Below are positions 1-7,772 of a stretch of DNA of 64,000 nucleotides, one piece after another (position 1 is the first letter of the stretch; the number at the start of each line of letters is the position of its first letter). The translations under genes were made by a program, and so were the position numbers. A model generated the notes under the pieces. That model saw only the letters and a list, made by a program, of their open reading frames with translations, made no database searches and was not told where the DNA came from. The DNA is from Agromyces sp. ISL-38 (GTDB taxonomy: Bacteria > Actinomycetota > Actinomycetes > Actinomycetales > Microbacteriaceae): NCBI RefSeq assembly GCF_018613935.1, contig NZ_JAGGPF010000009.1, forward strand, positions 372,001 through 436,000, written 5' to 3'.

Positions 1-1898
1 GCGAGCTTCTCGGAGATGTCGATGTTGCCGCTCGCCTGGCCGGCGACGCCGAGGCCGATCACGCCGCCGACATCCGCAACCTCGCCAGGAAGGGGCGACA
101 GGCCGCGCAGCACGTGCACGAGCTGCTCCGTCGACTCGCTCGACGGGCCGTCGGCGGGGACCACCTGGAACGCCAGGAAGTCGCGGTCGTCCGAAACGCC
201 GACCGGGGCGACGGCGACGACGCCATCCTGCTCGAGCAGCCGGTCGGCGAGGTCGGCCTGGGTCGCGAGGACGTCGGCTTCGTCGACCGACTCGGGCAGT
301 GCGGCGGTCACCAGCAGCGAGCCGTTCTGGCCGGCGCCGAACGCGTCGGCCACGGCGGTGTAGGCCCGGTACTGCGTCGAGTCGGCAGCCTCCGACGAGC
401 CGTCGGGCAGCCCGAGCCGCAGCGACAGCGCCGGGATCGCGACGACGAGCAGCGCGACGATGGCGACCACCGCGCGCAGCAGCGCGCGTGACGTCTTCAT
501 GGGCGTCAGCTCCGGTTCGCTGTGCGAGCCGTGGTCGACCCGCGTGCGGGCCTTTCGGTTCAGCACGCGCAGCTTGATGAGCCCGAGCAGCGCCGGCGTC
601 AGCGTGACCGCGATGAGCACGGCGACTAGCACACACACGGCCCCTACAGTGCCCATCACGCCGAGGAACGGGATGCCCGTGATGTTCAGCGCGAGCAAGG
701 CGACGAGCACCGTCGAGCCGGCGAACACGACCGCGTTGCCCGACGTGCCGTTCGCGAGCGCGATCGATTCGCCGAGTTCCATCCCCGCGAGCAGTTGTCG
801 CCGGTGGCGGTTGAAGATGAACAGCGCGTAGTCGATGCCGACGGCGAGCCCGAGCATGACGCCGAGCACGGGCGTGACCGACGACATGTCGACGGCGCCC
901 GAGAACGCGAGCGACCCCGCGACGCCCACGCCGACGCCGACGAGCGACGAGACGATCGGCAACACGGCGGGGAGCAGCGCGCGGAAGACGATGATGAGCA
1001 CGAGCAGCGCGAGCGAGACGCCGACGATCTCACCGACGCCGATGAGCCCACTGGTGGAGGCGGCGATCTCGCTCGAGTAGTCGACCTGTACGCCCTCGAT
1101 GTCGGCGCCGTCGAGCTCGGCCGCCACGGCGGCCTTGAGCTCGCTCGACAGGGCGAAGAGGTCGTCTTCGAACATCACGGCCCCGGTCGCGACGCTGCCG
1201 TCGGTCGAGACGGTACGGATCTCGGATGCCGCGTCGACGAGTCGCTGGCCGTCATCGAGTTGCGTTCGCTCGTCGGCGAGCTGCGCTTCGCCATCCTCGA
1301 GCTGGGAGCGCTGTTCGTCGAGCTGCGCCTGGCTCGCGTCGAGCTGGGTCTGCTGCGCCTCGAACTGCGGCGCAGCCTGCTCGTAGGTTCCGGGCGCGCG
1401 CGCTTGCGCAATCGCCGCATCCAGCTGGGCCTGCCCGGCGTCGAGCTCGGCCTGCGCCGCGTCGAGCTGTGCCGCGCCATCCTCGAGCTGCTCCTCGGCC
1501 GCACCCAGCTGGGCGGCGCCATCCTCGAGCTGCTGCTCCTGATCGGCGCGATCGGATGCCGCGGCGAACGGATCCACCACGTCGGCGACGCCATCGAGCT
1601 CGCCGATGTCACCGAGCAGGTCGCCGATCTGCTCCTGCTGCTGTGTGGTGAACTCGGAGCCGTCGTCGGACTGGAACACCACCGTGCCGGTCGCGCCGCC
1701 GAGCCCGTCGAGCTCATCCTGCAACTGCGCGTTCACCCGGTCGGTCTCGGTTCCAGGAATGCTCATGCTCGAGGTCAACGTGCCGCCGAGCGTGAGCAGC
1801 GCGCCGGCGGCGAGCGCGAGCGCGACGATCCATCCGACGATCACGACCCACGGTCGACGCGCGGAGAAGCGGCCGAGGCGGTAGAGGAGTTCAGCCAT
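1..1898 (-). CDS. MMPL/RND-family membrane exporter (3' end beyond window)
   Basis: Inner-membrane proton-driven exporter of the MMPL class; substrate unknown. The start is ATG at 1898 (MAELLYRLGRFSARRPWVV) and 632 codons are visible before the window edge; the second membrane bundle is largely missing. Seen: TM1 at about residues 18-40, a large extracytoplasmic domain to about 285, then a cluster of membrane helices containing GLAVGIDYALFIF (349-361), where Asp355 is the candidate proton-relay residue of the family. Residues 115-222 are full of QLxxA/G repeats and probably form a long helical hairpin. It is transcribed divergently from a TetR gene across a palindromic region, so regulation by that repressor is likely. 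Family call is strong; substrate is not inferable. Confidence 0.9.
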   Translation of the reverse strand, partial: MAELLYRLGRFSARRPWVVIVGWIVALALAAGALLTLGGTLTSSMSIPGTETDRVNAQLQDELDGLGGATGTVVFQSDDGSEFTTQQQEQIGDLLGDIGELDGVADVVDPFAAASDRADQEQQLEDGAAQLGAAEEQLEDGAAQLDAAQAELDAGQAQLDAAIAQARAPGTYEQAAPQFEAQQTQLDASQAQLDEQRSQLEDGEAQLADERTQLDDGQRLVDAASEIRTVSTDGSVATGAVMFEDDLFALSSELKAAVAAELDGADIEGVQVDYSSEIAASTSGLIGVGEIVGVSLALLVLIIVFRALLPAVLPIVSSLVGVGVGVAGSLAFSGAVDMSSVTPVLGVMLGLAVGIDYALFIFNRHRRQLLAGMELGESIALANGTSGNAVVFAGSTVLVALLALNITGIPFLGVMGTVGAVCVLVAVLIAVTLTPALLGLIKLRVLNRKARTRVDHGSHSEPELTPMKTSRALLRAVVAIVALLVVAIPALSLRLGLPDGSSEAADSTQYRAYTAVADAFGAGQNGSLLVTAALPESVDEADVLATQADLADRLLEQDGVVAVAPVGVSDDRDFLAFQVVPADGPSSESTEQLVHVLRGLSPLPGEVADVGGVIGLGVAGQASGNIDISEKL

Positions 1899-1960
1899 GG
1901 GGGAATGCCCTTCGGGTTCGTGGTGGGCGGCGCAGTTGGGCGGGCCGGACTCGAGGATAA

Positions 1961-1996
1961 CCGACAATTGTCGGATTTCCAACATTCGTTGGAAAT
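1961..1996. promoter_or_regulatory. Palindromic operator region between MMPL exporter and TetR gene
   Basis: Two adjacent palindromes lie in the 136-bp divergent spacer. CCGACAATTGTCGG at 1961-1974 is a perfect 14-bp dyad. ATTTCCAAC at 1975-1983 pairs perfectly with GTTGGAAAT at 1988-1996 around ATTC. Position between a TetR gene and its divergent transporter is the classic place for the repressor operator. Binding is inferred. Confidence 0.7.
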
Positions 1997-2034
1997 TGTC
2001 AGGCTTCGGCGCATCCGGCTGGCAGAATTCAGGT

Positions 2035-2679
2035 ATGGATGTCCGTATCGAGCGCACGCGCCGCGCCCTGCAGGAGGCGCTCTTCGCGCTCGCGCGGGAG
2101 CGCCCACTGGAGGAACTCACGATCGCCGACATAGTCACCCGAGCCGGCGTCAACCGCAGCAGCTTCTACCAGCACTACTCCGATAAGGAGACACTCCTCG
2201 CCGATGCGCTCGACGCCGCCGTGGAGCAGGCCGGCGCCGCGCTGGCCGAGCTGCCTGAGCTTGCCGAACCGCCCGCCGGACCGCCGCCGTCGATGTTCGA
2301 CTACCTCACGCACCTCGATGACAACGCCGAGGTCTACCGGCGCGTGCTCGGACCGCAGGGGTCGGTCGTCGTCATGGCACGCCTGCGTGACCGCCTCGAG
2401 TCCATCGTGCGTGACGGCATCGCAAGGTCGGGCGTACGCGCGTTCGAAGGCCTCCCCCTCGACGTAGTCGGCGCCGGCATCGCGGGGTCGGCGCTCGGCG
2501 TCATCGAGGTGTGGCTCGCTCGCGACCCGCGTCCGCCCGTCGCGACTGCATCCGAGTGGCTCTGGCGCATGATCCTCGGGCCGAGCGGCGTCTGGGACGC
2601 GAGCGCCTTCGGCGAGCAGGATCCGGCAGTTCACGACGCGGGTGGCGCGACCTCCGCTTCAGCGGCTGACTCAGGTTGA
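2035..2679 (+). CDS. TetR/AcrR-family regulator
   Basis: A 214-residue one-component repressor. The N-terminal helix-turn-helix is at about residues 15-60 (ELTIADIVTRAGVNRSSFYQ, followed by HYSDKETLL); the C-terminal ligand domain is not assignable to a subfamily. The start ATG at 2035 was chosen because MDVRIERTRRALQEAL is a typical TetR amino terminus; an upstream in-frame ATG at 1897 would run through the palindromic operator region. It is divergent from the MMPL exporter, so it most likely represses that exporter and itself. Its 3' end overlaps the convergent RibD-like gene by 9 bases. Confidence 0.88.
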   Translation: MDVRIERTRRALQEALFALARERPLEELTIADIVTRAGVNRSSFYQHYSDKETLLADALDAAVEQAGAALAELPELAEPPAGPPPSMFDYLTHLDDNAEVYRRVLGPQGSVVVMARLRDRLESIVRDGIARSGVRAFEGLPLDVVGAGIAGSALGVIEVWLARDPRPPVATASEWLWRMILGPSGVWDASAFGEQDPAVHDAGGATSASAADSG

Positions 2680-3210
2680 CGCCGGCGCGTACTTGGCGGC
2701 GATGATGCCCGACTCGTAGGTCCGCACGGCGAGCAGTCGCAGGCCGACCGGGTGCGGCGTGCGCAGCCGGTTCTCGGCGTTGCCCACCAGGAACGGATGG
2801 ATGCCGGCGTGGATCTCGTCGACCAGCCCGGCGTCGACGAGTGTGGCGGCCAAGCCGCCGTAGCCGTGCGAGATGATCGACTCGTACTGGTCGCGCAGGC
2901 GCCTCACCGCCTCGGCCAGGTCGCCCTCGATGAGGGTCGCGTTCCAGTCGAGCGGGCCCGACAGCGTCGTCGACGCGACGTACTTCGGGAGCGCGTTGTA
3001 GTGCGCGGCGAAGCCGCGGTCATCGGTCTGCGCGGGCCAGTACTCGCGGAAGAACTCGTAGCTCTCCCGGCCGAGCAGCACCGCGTCGGCCCCGAAGACC
3101 AGCTCATCGGAGTGGCGCACCAATTCCGGATCCTCGACGTTGAACCAGTGCTCCATCTGGTCGAATACCCCGTCGAGCGTCATTTCGAATGAGATCGTCA
3201 CCCTTCCCAT
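2671..3210 (-). CDS. Dihydrofolate reductase-family protein (RibD C-terminal domain)
   Basis: A 179-residue stand-alone RibD_C/DHFR-like reductase, probably NAD(P)H-dependent; the physiological substrate of this single-domain group is generally unknown. Seen: N-terminal strand GRVTISFEMTLDG, the family hallmark LLGRESYEFFREYWP at about 46-60, and the later AATLVDAGLVDEIHAGIHPF segment. The usual glycine-rich GSGTL loop is here HGYGGL. Start chosen at ATG 3210 (MGRVTIS), with a GGGG run upstream; an ATG 12 bases further upstream is possible. Convergent with the TetR gene. Confidence 0.85.
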   Translation of the reverse strand: MGRVTISFEMTLDGVFDQMEHWFNVEDPELVRHSDELVFGADAVLLGRESYEFFREYWPAQTDDRGFAAHYNALPKYVASTTLSGPLDWNATLIEGDLAEAVRRLRDQYESIISHGYGGLAATLVDAGLVDEIHAGIHPFLVGNAENRLRTPHPVGLRLLAVRTYESGIIAAKYAPAST

Positions 3211-3312
3211 GCGCCCCAGCATCCCCCGTTCCACGCCGGATGTCACGGTTCTCGAGCGTGTTGTGAAGGGTCTGCAGCGCGCCTCGCGCTGAGCGGACGG
3301 TAGGCTGACGCC

Positions 3313-3798
3313 GTGCCAGCGCCTCTTCGCGGTTCCTTCACCCATTCGGTTCGGCTCGACGTTCCCCCGTCGCAGGTCTTTGCCGCGTTCGCGGAAGCCG
3401 GGTTGCGTCGCAAATGGTTCCGTCAACCAGGCGACCGAGCTCGTCAGACGTACCACTTGGATTTCCGCCCCGGCGGCAGCGAGATCGCGACCGCCGTGTT
3501 CGCACCGCTCGAAGCTGAAGAGCACATCGAGTACGCCTCGACATTCTGGGACATCGTGCCCGACGAGCGAATCGTGCTGAGCTATGCCGTCCGGCTCGAC
3601 GACGTGGTGCGCTGGGCCGCGCTCCGCACGATCATCCTCGCGCCCGATGGGGAAGGCACCCGGCTCGAATGGACGGAGCAGTACACCTTCCTCGAGCTCA
3701 CCGACAACAGCGCGCATGACATGGCACACCTCGAAGGCAGCGCTCGACTTCAGCTGAACGGGCTCGCCGCGGCACTCGCCACCGAGGTGGCTGCGTAA
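3313..3798 (+). CDS. SRPBCC-domain protein (AHSA1/START-like)
   Basis: A 161-residue protein of the Bet v1/START superfamily, AHSA1-type. The pattern is typical: SVRLDVPPSQVFAAFAEAGL followed by RRKWFRQPG at the start, a central GGSEIATAVF strand, and LEWTEQYTFLE before the long C-terminal helix. Such proteins bind hydrophobic ligands and have no fixed enzymatic role. Start is GTG at 3313. It stands alone on the plus strand between two minus-strand genes, with no linked regulator, unlike the SRPBCC gene at 7210. Function unassigned. Confidence 0.8.
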   Translation: MPAPLRGSFTHSVRLDVPPSQVFAAFAEAGLRRKWFRQPGDRARQTYHLDFRPGGSEIATAVFAPLEAEEHIEYASTFWDIVPDERIVLSYAVRLDDVVRWAALRTIILAPDGEGTRLEWTEQYTFLELTDNSAHDMAHLEGSARLQLNGLAAALATEVAA

Positions 3799-3862
3799 CT
3801 CGCGCGACGGAGCTCAATACGTCGTGAGCCGGACGCGCCCGACTTCGCGCATGAGCGCGGAC

Positions 3863-4345
3863 TCAGCCGCGCGCATCCTCCAGGTGCGGCGCACCGTGGT
3901 TCAGCACCTTCACCACGAGGTTGTGCCGCCGCAGGGTTCGGACCGTGCGCGTGACCTCGTCGCGATCGCGGCCGAGCGCGCGCTCGTTCGCCACCACGAG
4001 CACATCGCCGGCCCGCAGCGTGTCGAACAAGCGGCCGAGCCGCTGCTCCCAGGTCTCGGGCGCCTCCGCCGCCGGGTGCTTGAAGTCGAGGATCGCGACG
4101 CCGAAGGCAGCCAGGTCATTCCGCTGCTCGACGACCGACGGCATGTCGTCACGAGCGACGACGAGCCCCACAAGACGCGACCCCTCGGGGCGCGCCTTCC
4201 ACCAGTCGCGGTTGCGCTGCAGCTCCTCGAAGCACTGAGGACAATCGAGGGCGTGGTGTCCGGGGCCGTGCGGTGAGCGCGAGGCATCCGGTGCCGGCGT
4301 CGGTGCCGAGGCATCCGTCGTCGAATCTGTCGTCAGCTCACTCAT
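3863..4345 (-). CDS. Resolvase-like domain protein without catalytic serine
   Basis: A 160-residue protein. Residues 57-152 follow the layout of a serine-recombinase catalytic domain: VGLVVARDD, then a QR-rich helix, GDVLVVANERALGRD at 113-127 (matching the GDxLvvxxlDRLgRs block), and the LRRHNLVVKVL strand. At the position of the nucleophile (normally ARxS) there is ARDD, so strand exchange looks impossible. There is no C-terminal DNA-binding helix-turn-helix. The N-terminal 55 residues are low complexity, then a CPQC pair (35-38) that may bind metal. It stands alone with no repeats or other mobile-element genes nearby. Function unknown; a regulatory or domesticated recombinase relative is the best guess. 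Confidence 0.6.
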   Translation of the reverse strand: MSELTTDSTTDASAPTPAPDASRSPHGPGHHALDCPQCFEELQRNRDWWKARPEGSRLVGLVVARDDMPSVVEQRNDLAAFGVAILDFKHPAAEAPETWEQRLGRLFDTLRAGDVLVVANERALGRDRDEVTRTVRTLRRHNLVVKVLNHGAPHLEDARG

Positions 4346-4415
4346 GTCGTGCCCCTTTGCGTCGCCTCCTATTCTCGCCCCTATCCGGTCGAGGTCGAGG
4401 CAGCAGGCGACGCGC

Positions 4416-5489
4416 CTAGCCGACCTCGCGCATGAAGGCGGTGAGCTCGTCGGCCACCAGCCGGGGCTCCTCGAACGCCATGAAGTGGCCGCCGCGGTCA
4501 GGCGCAGAGTAGCGGCGGATGTCGCTCGCTGCGCGCTCTGCGATCGAGCGCGGGAAGAGGGGCATGTTCCACTCGTGGCTCTGCGTCACCGCCATCGGCA
4601 CCTGGATCGTCGCCCGCTTGCCGTTGTGCGGCCAGTCGAGGTCCTGCCGGAACGACGTGCCGATCGAATCGGTGACCCAGTAGAGCGTGAGCAACTCGCA
4701 CAGGCTGTCGCGGTCGAAGCGCGACTCGAGGTCACCGCCGCAGTCGCTCCAAGCCCAGAGCTTGTCGATGATGAAGGCGGCCAGGCCGGCGGGTGAGTCC
4801 ATGAGCGCCGCCGCGATGGTGTCGGGTCGCGTTCCGATGATCGCGCCGTACCCGCCGTCTTGCTCGTTGCGCTCGTCTTCGGAGTCGAGCCACACCTGTT
4901 CGGCCGGCGTGATCGGCTCGTCGTAGTCGGCGGGGAATGGCCCGTGGATGACGTGCAACCCGGCGACCTCATCGGGATACATGGTCGCGAGCCATCCGCA
5001 TGCCGACCCGCCGATGTCACCGCCGAAGGCGAAGTACCGCTCGTAGCCGAGCGTCTCGGTCATGAGCGTGTGGAAGGTCTCGGCGACGGCCGCACGGGTG
5101 GCCGGGCCGTCGGGGAGCTCCGACCAGAGGTATCCGGGCAGTGACGGGATGACGACGTCGACGTCGAGCAGGTCGGCGAGCGGCAGCAACTCGACGAAGT
5201 TGCTGGGCCAGCCGTGGGTCAGCAGCACGGGCGGTCGGGTCGCGTCACGACGGAGGTGCACGAAGTGCATGCCGCGTTCGATGAACTGCGGATACGCGTT
5301 GAGCCTCGCCTCGGCCGCGCGCCAGTCGAACTCGTCGGCCGAGTACGCGACGAGCGAGCGCAGGTACGCCGGGTCGACGCCGGCCCTCCAGCCGTCTGCA
5401 CTGGGGGTTGTGAACCGGGTGCGCGCGAGCCGCGACCGCAGGTCGTCGAGCACGTCGTCGGGCACGGCGATGGTGAATGCAGGAGACAT
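4416..5489 (-). CDS. Epoxide hydrolase (alpha/beta-hydrolase, EHN domain)
   Basis: A 357-residue hydrolase of the microsomal epoxide-hydrolase type; these open epoxides through a covalent aspartyl ester. Seen: N-terminal EHN lid region (residues 3-110), oxyanion motif HGWP at 92-95, nucleophile Asp158 in FGGDIGG and the charge-relay His335 in APDRGGHFMAFEEP. Length fits the family. Start chosen at ATG 5489 (MSPAFTIAVPDDVL), which begins the EHN domain. It is a single gene with no clear operon partner; natural substrate unknown. Confidence 0.88.
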   Translation of the reverse strand: MSPAFTIAVPDDVLDDLRSRLARTRFTTPSADGWRAGVDPAYLRSLVAYSADEFDWRAAEARLNAYPQFIERGMHFVHLRRDATRPPVLLTHGWPSNFVELLPLADLLDVDVVIPSLPGYLWSELPDGPATRAAVAETFHTLMTETLGYERYFAFGGDIGGSACGWLATMYPDEVAGLHVIHGPFPADYDEPITPAEQVWLDSEDERNEQDGGYGAIIGTRPDTIAAALMDSPAGLAAFIIDKLWAWSDCGGDLESRFDRDSLCELLTLYWVTDSIGTSFRQDLDWPHNGKRATIQVPMAVTQSHEWNMPLFPRSIAERAASDIRRYSAPDRGGHFMAFEEPRLVADELTAFMREVG

Positions 5490-5652
5490 CCGCCCATCAT
5501 CCCGCCGGTTGCTCAGCGACGAAGGCGACACGCCCCGCTCGAACGCACGGAAGCTTCTGGGATTTCGGATGTCGCGGCATCCGTCTCACTCCGGAAGCAG
5601 ACCATAAGGTGGGCGCAGGCCGCCAGCCGCTCACCGCACGAATCGGAGATCC

Positions 5653-6363
5653 ATGGAACCCTCAGCCCGCCGCTCCTCCGGCATCGTTGCGATCGCCACC
5701 GCGCTCGTGTTGTCGGGCTGCGCGTTCGGCCCGAGCCCGGTGCCGACCCCGTCGCCTGAGCAGGTCGAAGCATCCACGCCGACGCCGACCCCGACGCCGA
5801 CCGCTGAACCGATCGACCCGCTCACCACGGTCACCGAGATCGTGGTTCGCCCCGAACTGCTGGAACTCCATGACGCCGAGGGCGTGGTCGTTGCGACGCT
5901 CTCCTATGACGACGAAGCATCCCTGTTCATGGCTGCGCTCTCGACGGTGCTCGGTGCCGCACCAGAACAGAGCGAGCTGAGCGGCGGCATGGAAAGTGCT
6001 CCCCGCACCGACTACTCGTGGGACGGACTCCTGGCCACCGACGACCACGAGGGGAACGGCCCGATCGACATGAACGTGAGCGTGGTCTTCACCGCGCCCA
6101 CCGTGGGCGACGGCGTGACGGTGCGCACCGTCAACGGATTCCAGCCCGGCGGCGACGCGCAAGCGCTGGCCGCCGAACTCGGCGAGCCGTGGTACGGCAA
6201 CGGGGCCGACCAGGTGCGCGTCGAGACGGGCGAGCCGATCGGCGAGCAACAGCCGTACTCCGACTACGAGAACGCGTACTCGGTCGCGGTGAACGCATGG
6301 GAGTGGCAAGGGTCGTCCAACGCGGTGTTCGCGCCGTGGAACTTCGGGATCGGGCACGTGTGA
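5653..6363 (+). CDS. Predicted secreted lipoprotein, unknown function
   Basis: A 236-residue protein with a clear lipoprotein signal: positively charged SARR, hydrophobic core IVAIATALVL and lipobox LSGC with the lipidated cysteine at residue 23. A Pro/Thr-rich linker (PTPTPTPT, about 26-52) follows, as in many actinobacterial surface lipoproteins. The remaining 180 residues form an acidic domain (LTTVTEIVVRPELLELHD at the start, YSVAVNAWEW near the end) that I do not recognise. Start ATG 5653. No operon partner is evident. Confidence 0.75.
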   Translation: MEPSARRSSGIVAIATALVLSGCAFGPSPVPTPSPEQVEASTPTPTPTPTAEPIDPLTTVTEIVVRPELLELHDAEGVVVATLSYDDEASLFMAALSTVLGAAPEQSELSGGMESAPRTDYSWDGLLATDDHEGNGPIDMNVSVVFTAPTVGDGVTVRTVNGFQPGGDAQALAAELGEPWYGNGADQVRVETGEPIGEQQPYSDYENAYSVAVNAWEWQGSSNAVFAPWNFGIGHV

Positions 6364-6496
6364 TCGAACGCAGGCGGTGTCGAGTGCCCGAGGCAACGAC
6401 TACCCTTAGCCGGAGCGAACCACGAAAGGCAGTGCGGCTTGAGCGGACAACCGACCCTGATCAGGGCGCGTTCGTGCTCATGCCGCCGAACTCCCG

Positions 6497-6817
6497 ATGC
6501 ATTCTGACGACGAGGCGGCCCGCCGCATCGAACTGACGCTGCGCAAGCCCTGGTTTGCGCTGCACGCCCGGATCAAGCCGACCCTCGTGATCGCCGGACG
6601 AGGTCAGCCGGCCCAGTGGGGAATCGGCACGTGGCAAGTGCCGGCAGACGAGACCGTAGTTGTCGGGGTGTTCCTGTTCAACCGGTTATGGCGCTTCGGC
6701 CGTGCCGAGTTCGCTCTCGAACCGCATCATCCGCCAGCGCTCGTGTACCGGGCACCGGCGCTGCCGTTCTTGCGCGGTCGGCTCCGTATGAACGCGGATT
6801 CGACTTCGCGTCGATGA
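6497..6817 (+). CDS. Conserved hypothetical small protein
   Basis: A 106-residue protein not assigned to a named family. The core (ELTLRKPWFALHARIKPTLV, then AGRGQPAQWGIGTWQVP) looks like a compact beta-rich domain, with a hydrophobic VVVGVFLFNRLWRFG segment that is short for a membrane helix. The frame is open only from 6461 and has no alternative start, so ATG 6497 is the only start; no convincing ribosome site is visible, which lowers confidence. It ends at a strong hairpin facing the convergent ArsR gene. Confidence 0.5.
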   Translation: MHSDDEAARRIELTLRKPWFALHARIKPTLVIAGRGQPAQWGIGTWQVPADETVVVGVFLFNRLWRFGRAEFALEPHHPPALVYRAPALPFLRGRLRMNADSTSRR

Positions 6818-6843
6818 GCGCCTCCCCCACCAGCTGAGCACAC

Positions 6844-6895
6844 CCGACGGATGCCACCCGCCGAGGCCACGACGGCGCAACGCGGCATCCGTCGG
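6844..6895. terminator. Long inverted repeat between convergent genes
   Basis: CCGACGGATGCC at 6844-6855 pairs perfectly with GGCATCCGTCGG at 6884-6895 (12-bp stem, 28-nt loop). It fills the gap between the plus-strand hypothetical gene and the minus-strand ArsR gene, whose stop codon is immediately adjacent. No T-run is present, so this is a probable bidirectional GC-stem terminator typical of high-GC actinobacteria. Confidence 0.6.
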
Positions 6896-7213
6896 TCAGA
6901 GCCCCTCGGCGATCTCCTTGATCGTCGCGAGGCGGCGGTCCCACTCGGCCCCGATGGCCTCGAGCCGGCGGGCGGTGTCGCTCAGTTGCGACCCGATCAC
7001 CCGGTATTGCACCTCGCGCCCGACGCGGATCGGTTCGACGAGGCCGACCTCCTGCAGCACTGCGAGGTGCTTCGCGATGGCCTGGCGTGAGACAGGCAGG
7101 CGCCCGGCGAGGGCGGACGCCGACGCGTCGCCCTCGCCGAGTGCAGCCAGGATGCTCCACCGGGTCTCGTCCCCGAGTGCGGCGAACACCGGGACCAGCG
7201 TTCCCGTGGTCAC
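6896..7213 (-). CDS. ArsR-family winged-helix regulator
   Basis: A 105-residue repressor with the compact ArsR fold: ALGDETRWSILAALGEGDAS, then the recognition region LPVSRQAIAKHLAVLQEVGL and a wing EPIRVGREVQYRV. No cysteine pair for metal sensing is present, so it belongs to the non-metal ArsR group commonly paired with SRPBCC genes. Start GTG 7213 overlaps the stop of the upstream SRPBCC gene (GTGA), implying translational coupling. Twin palindromes upstream of the two-gene unit are the probable autoregulatory operators. Confidence 0.88.
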   Translation of the reverse strand: MTTGTLVPVFAALGDETRWSILAALGEGDASASALAGRLPVSRQAIAKHLAVLQEVGLVEPIRVGREVQYRVIGSQLSDTARRLEAIGAEWDRRLATIKEIAEGL

Positions 7214-7683
7214 GCGTCGCCCTCGAGCAGGGCGACGAGCTTGTCGAGTTCGGAGACCCATCCCTCGCTGTGGCTCGCCATGTTCGCGGCCGGGTCGGAG
7301 GTGCGGTCGAACCCGGTCTCCACGACGGTGAGCCGGGTACCGTCGGGCACGGGCTCGAGGGTGAAGGTGAAAACGGTCGAGTGGTCCTCGTCGAGCTTGT
7401 CGGGCAGCTGTTCGGCGGCATCGTCGTTGCCCCAGCGGTAGGAGACCATGCGCGGGGCATCCACAGCCTCGACCCGCAATGGCACGGCGCCGTAGTCGGG
7501 GAACGTGATGGTGCCGAGTGCCCCGGCGCCCGTTCCATCGAGCACGGTGCGCCCGAACCACCGCGAGATGTGCTGGGGCTCGGTGACGGCGCTCCACACC
7601 TTCTCGATGGGAGCGGCGATGCGGATGGTGCGCCGAACAGTGAACGTGTCTTCGTCGATGACGGATGGCTGGTTGTCGGTCAT
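7210..7683 (-). CDS. SRPBCC-domain protein (AHSA1-like), ArsR partner
   Basis: A 157-residue START/AHSA1-like protein: TVRRTIRIAAPIEKVWSAV at the N-terminus, HISRWFG, a central strand around GALGTITFPDYG, and the C-terminal helix GWVSELDKLVALLEGD. It is the first gene of a two-gene unit with an ArsR regulator, an arrangement common in Actinobacteria, and may bind the ligand that controls the regulator or modify it; this is inference. ATG 7683 is given; GTG 7689 (two codons longer) has better spacing from the GGAAG ribosome site and is equally possible. Confidence 0.85.
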   Translation of the reverse strand: MTDNQPSVIDEDTFTVRRTIRIAAPIEKVWSAVTEPQHISRWFGRTVLDGTGAGALGTITFPDYGAVPLRVEAVDAPRMVSYRWGNDDAAEQLPDKLDEDHSTVFTFTLEPVPDGTRLTVVETGFDRTSDPAANMASHSEGWVSELDKLVALLEGDA

Positions 7684-7712
7684 ACTCACAATGATCTTCC
7701 TTTCGGGATTGA

Positions 7713-7763
7713 TGCAACCCCATAGTTGCAGATCGTCAACCAGACTGCAACCCTTAGGTTGCA
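7713..7763. promoter_or_regulatory. Twin TGCAAC-N6-GTTGCA operators
   Basis: TGCAACCCCATAGTTGCA at 7713-7730 and TGCAACCCTTAGGTTGCA at 7746-7763 are two copies of the same 18-bp palindrome, start-to-start distance 33 bp (about three helical turns), just upstream of the SRPBCC/ArsR unit. Two in-phase copies argue for a real cooperative operator, most likely for the linked ArsR protein. Confidence 0.75.
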
Positions 7764-7772
7764 TTCGTCCGC

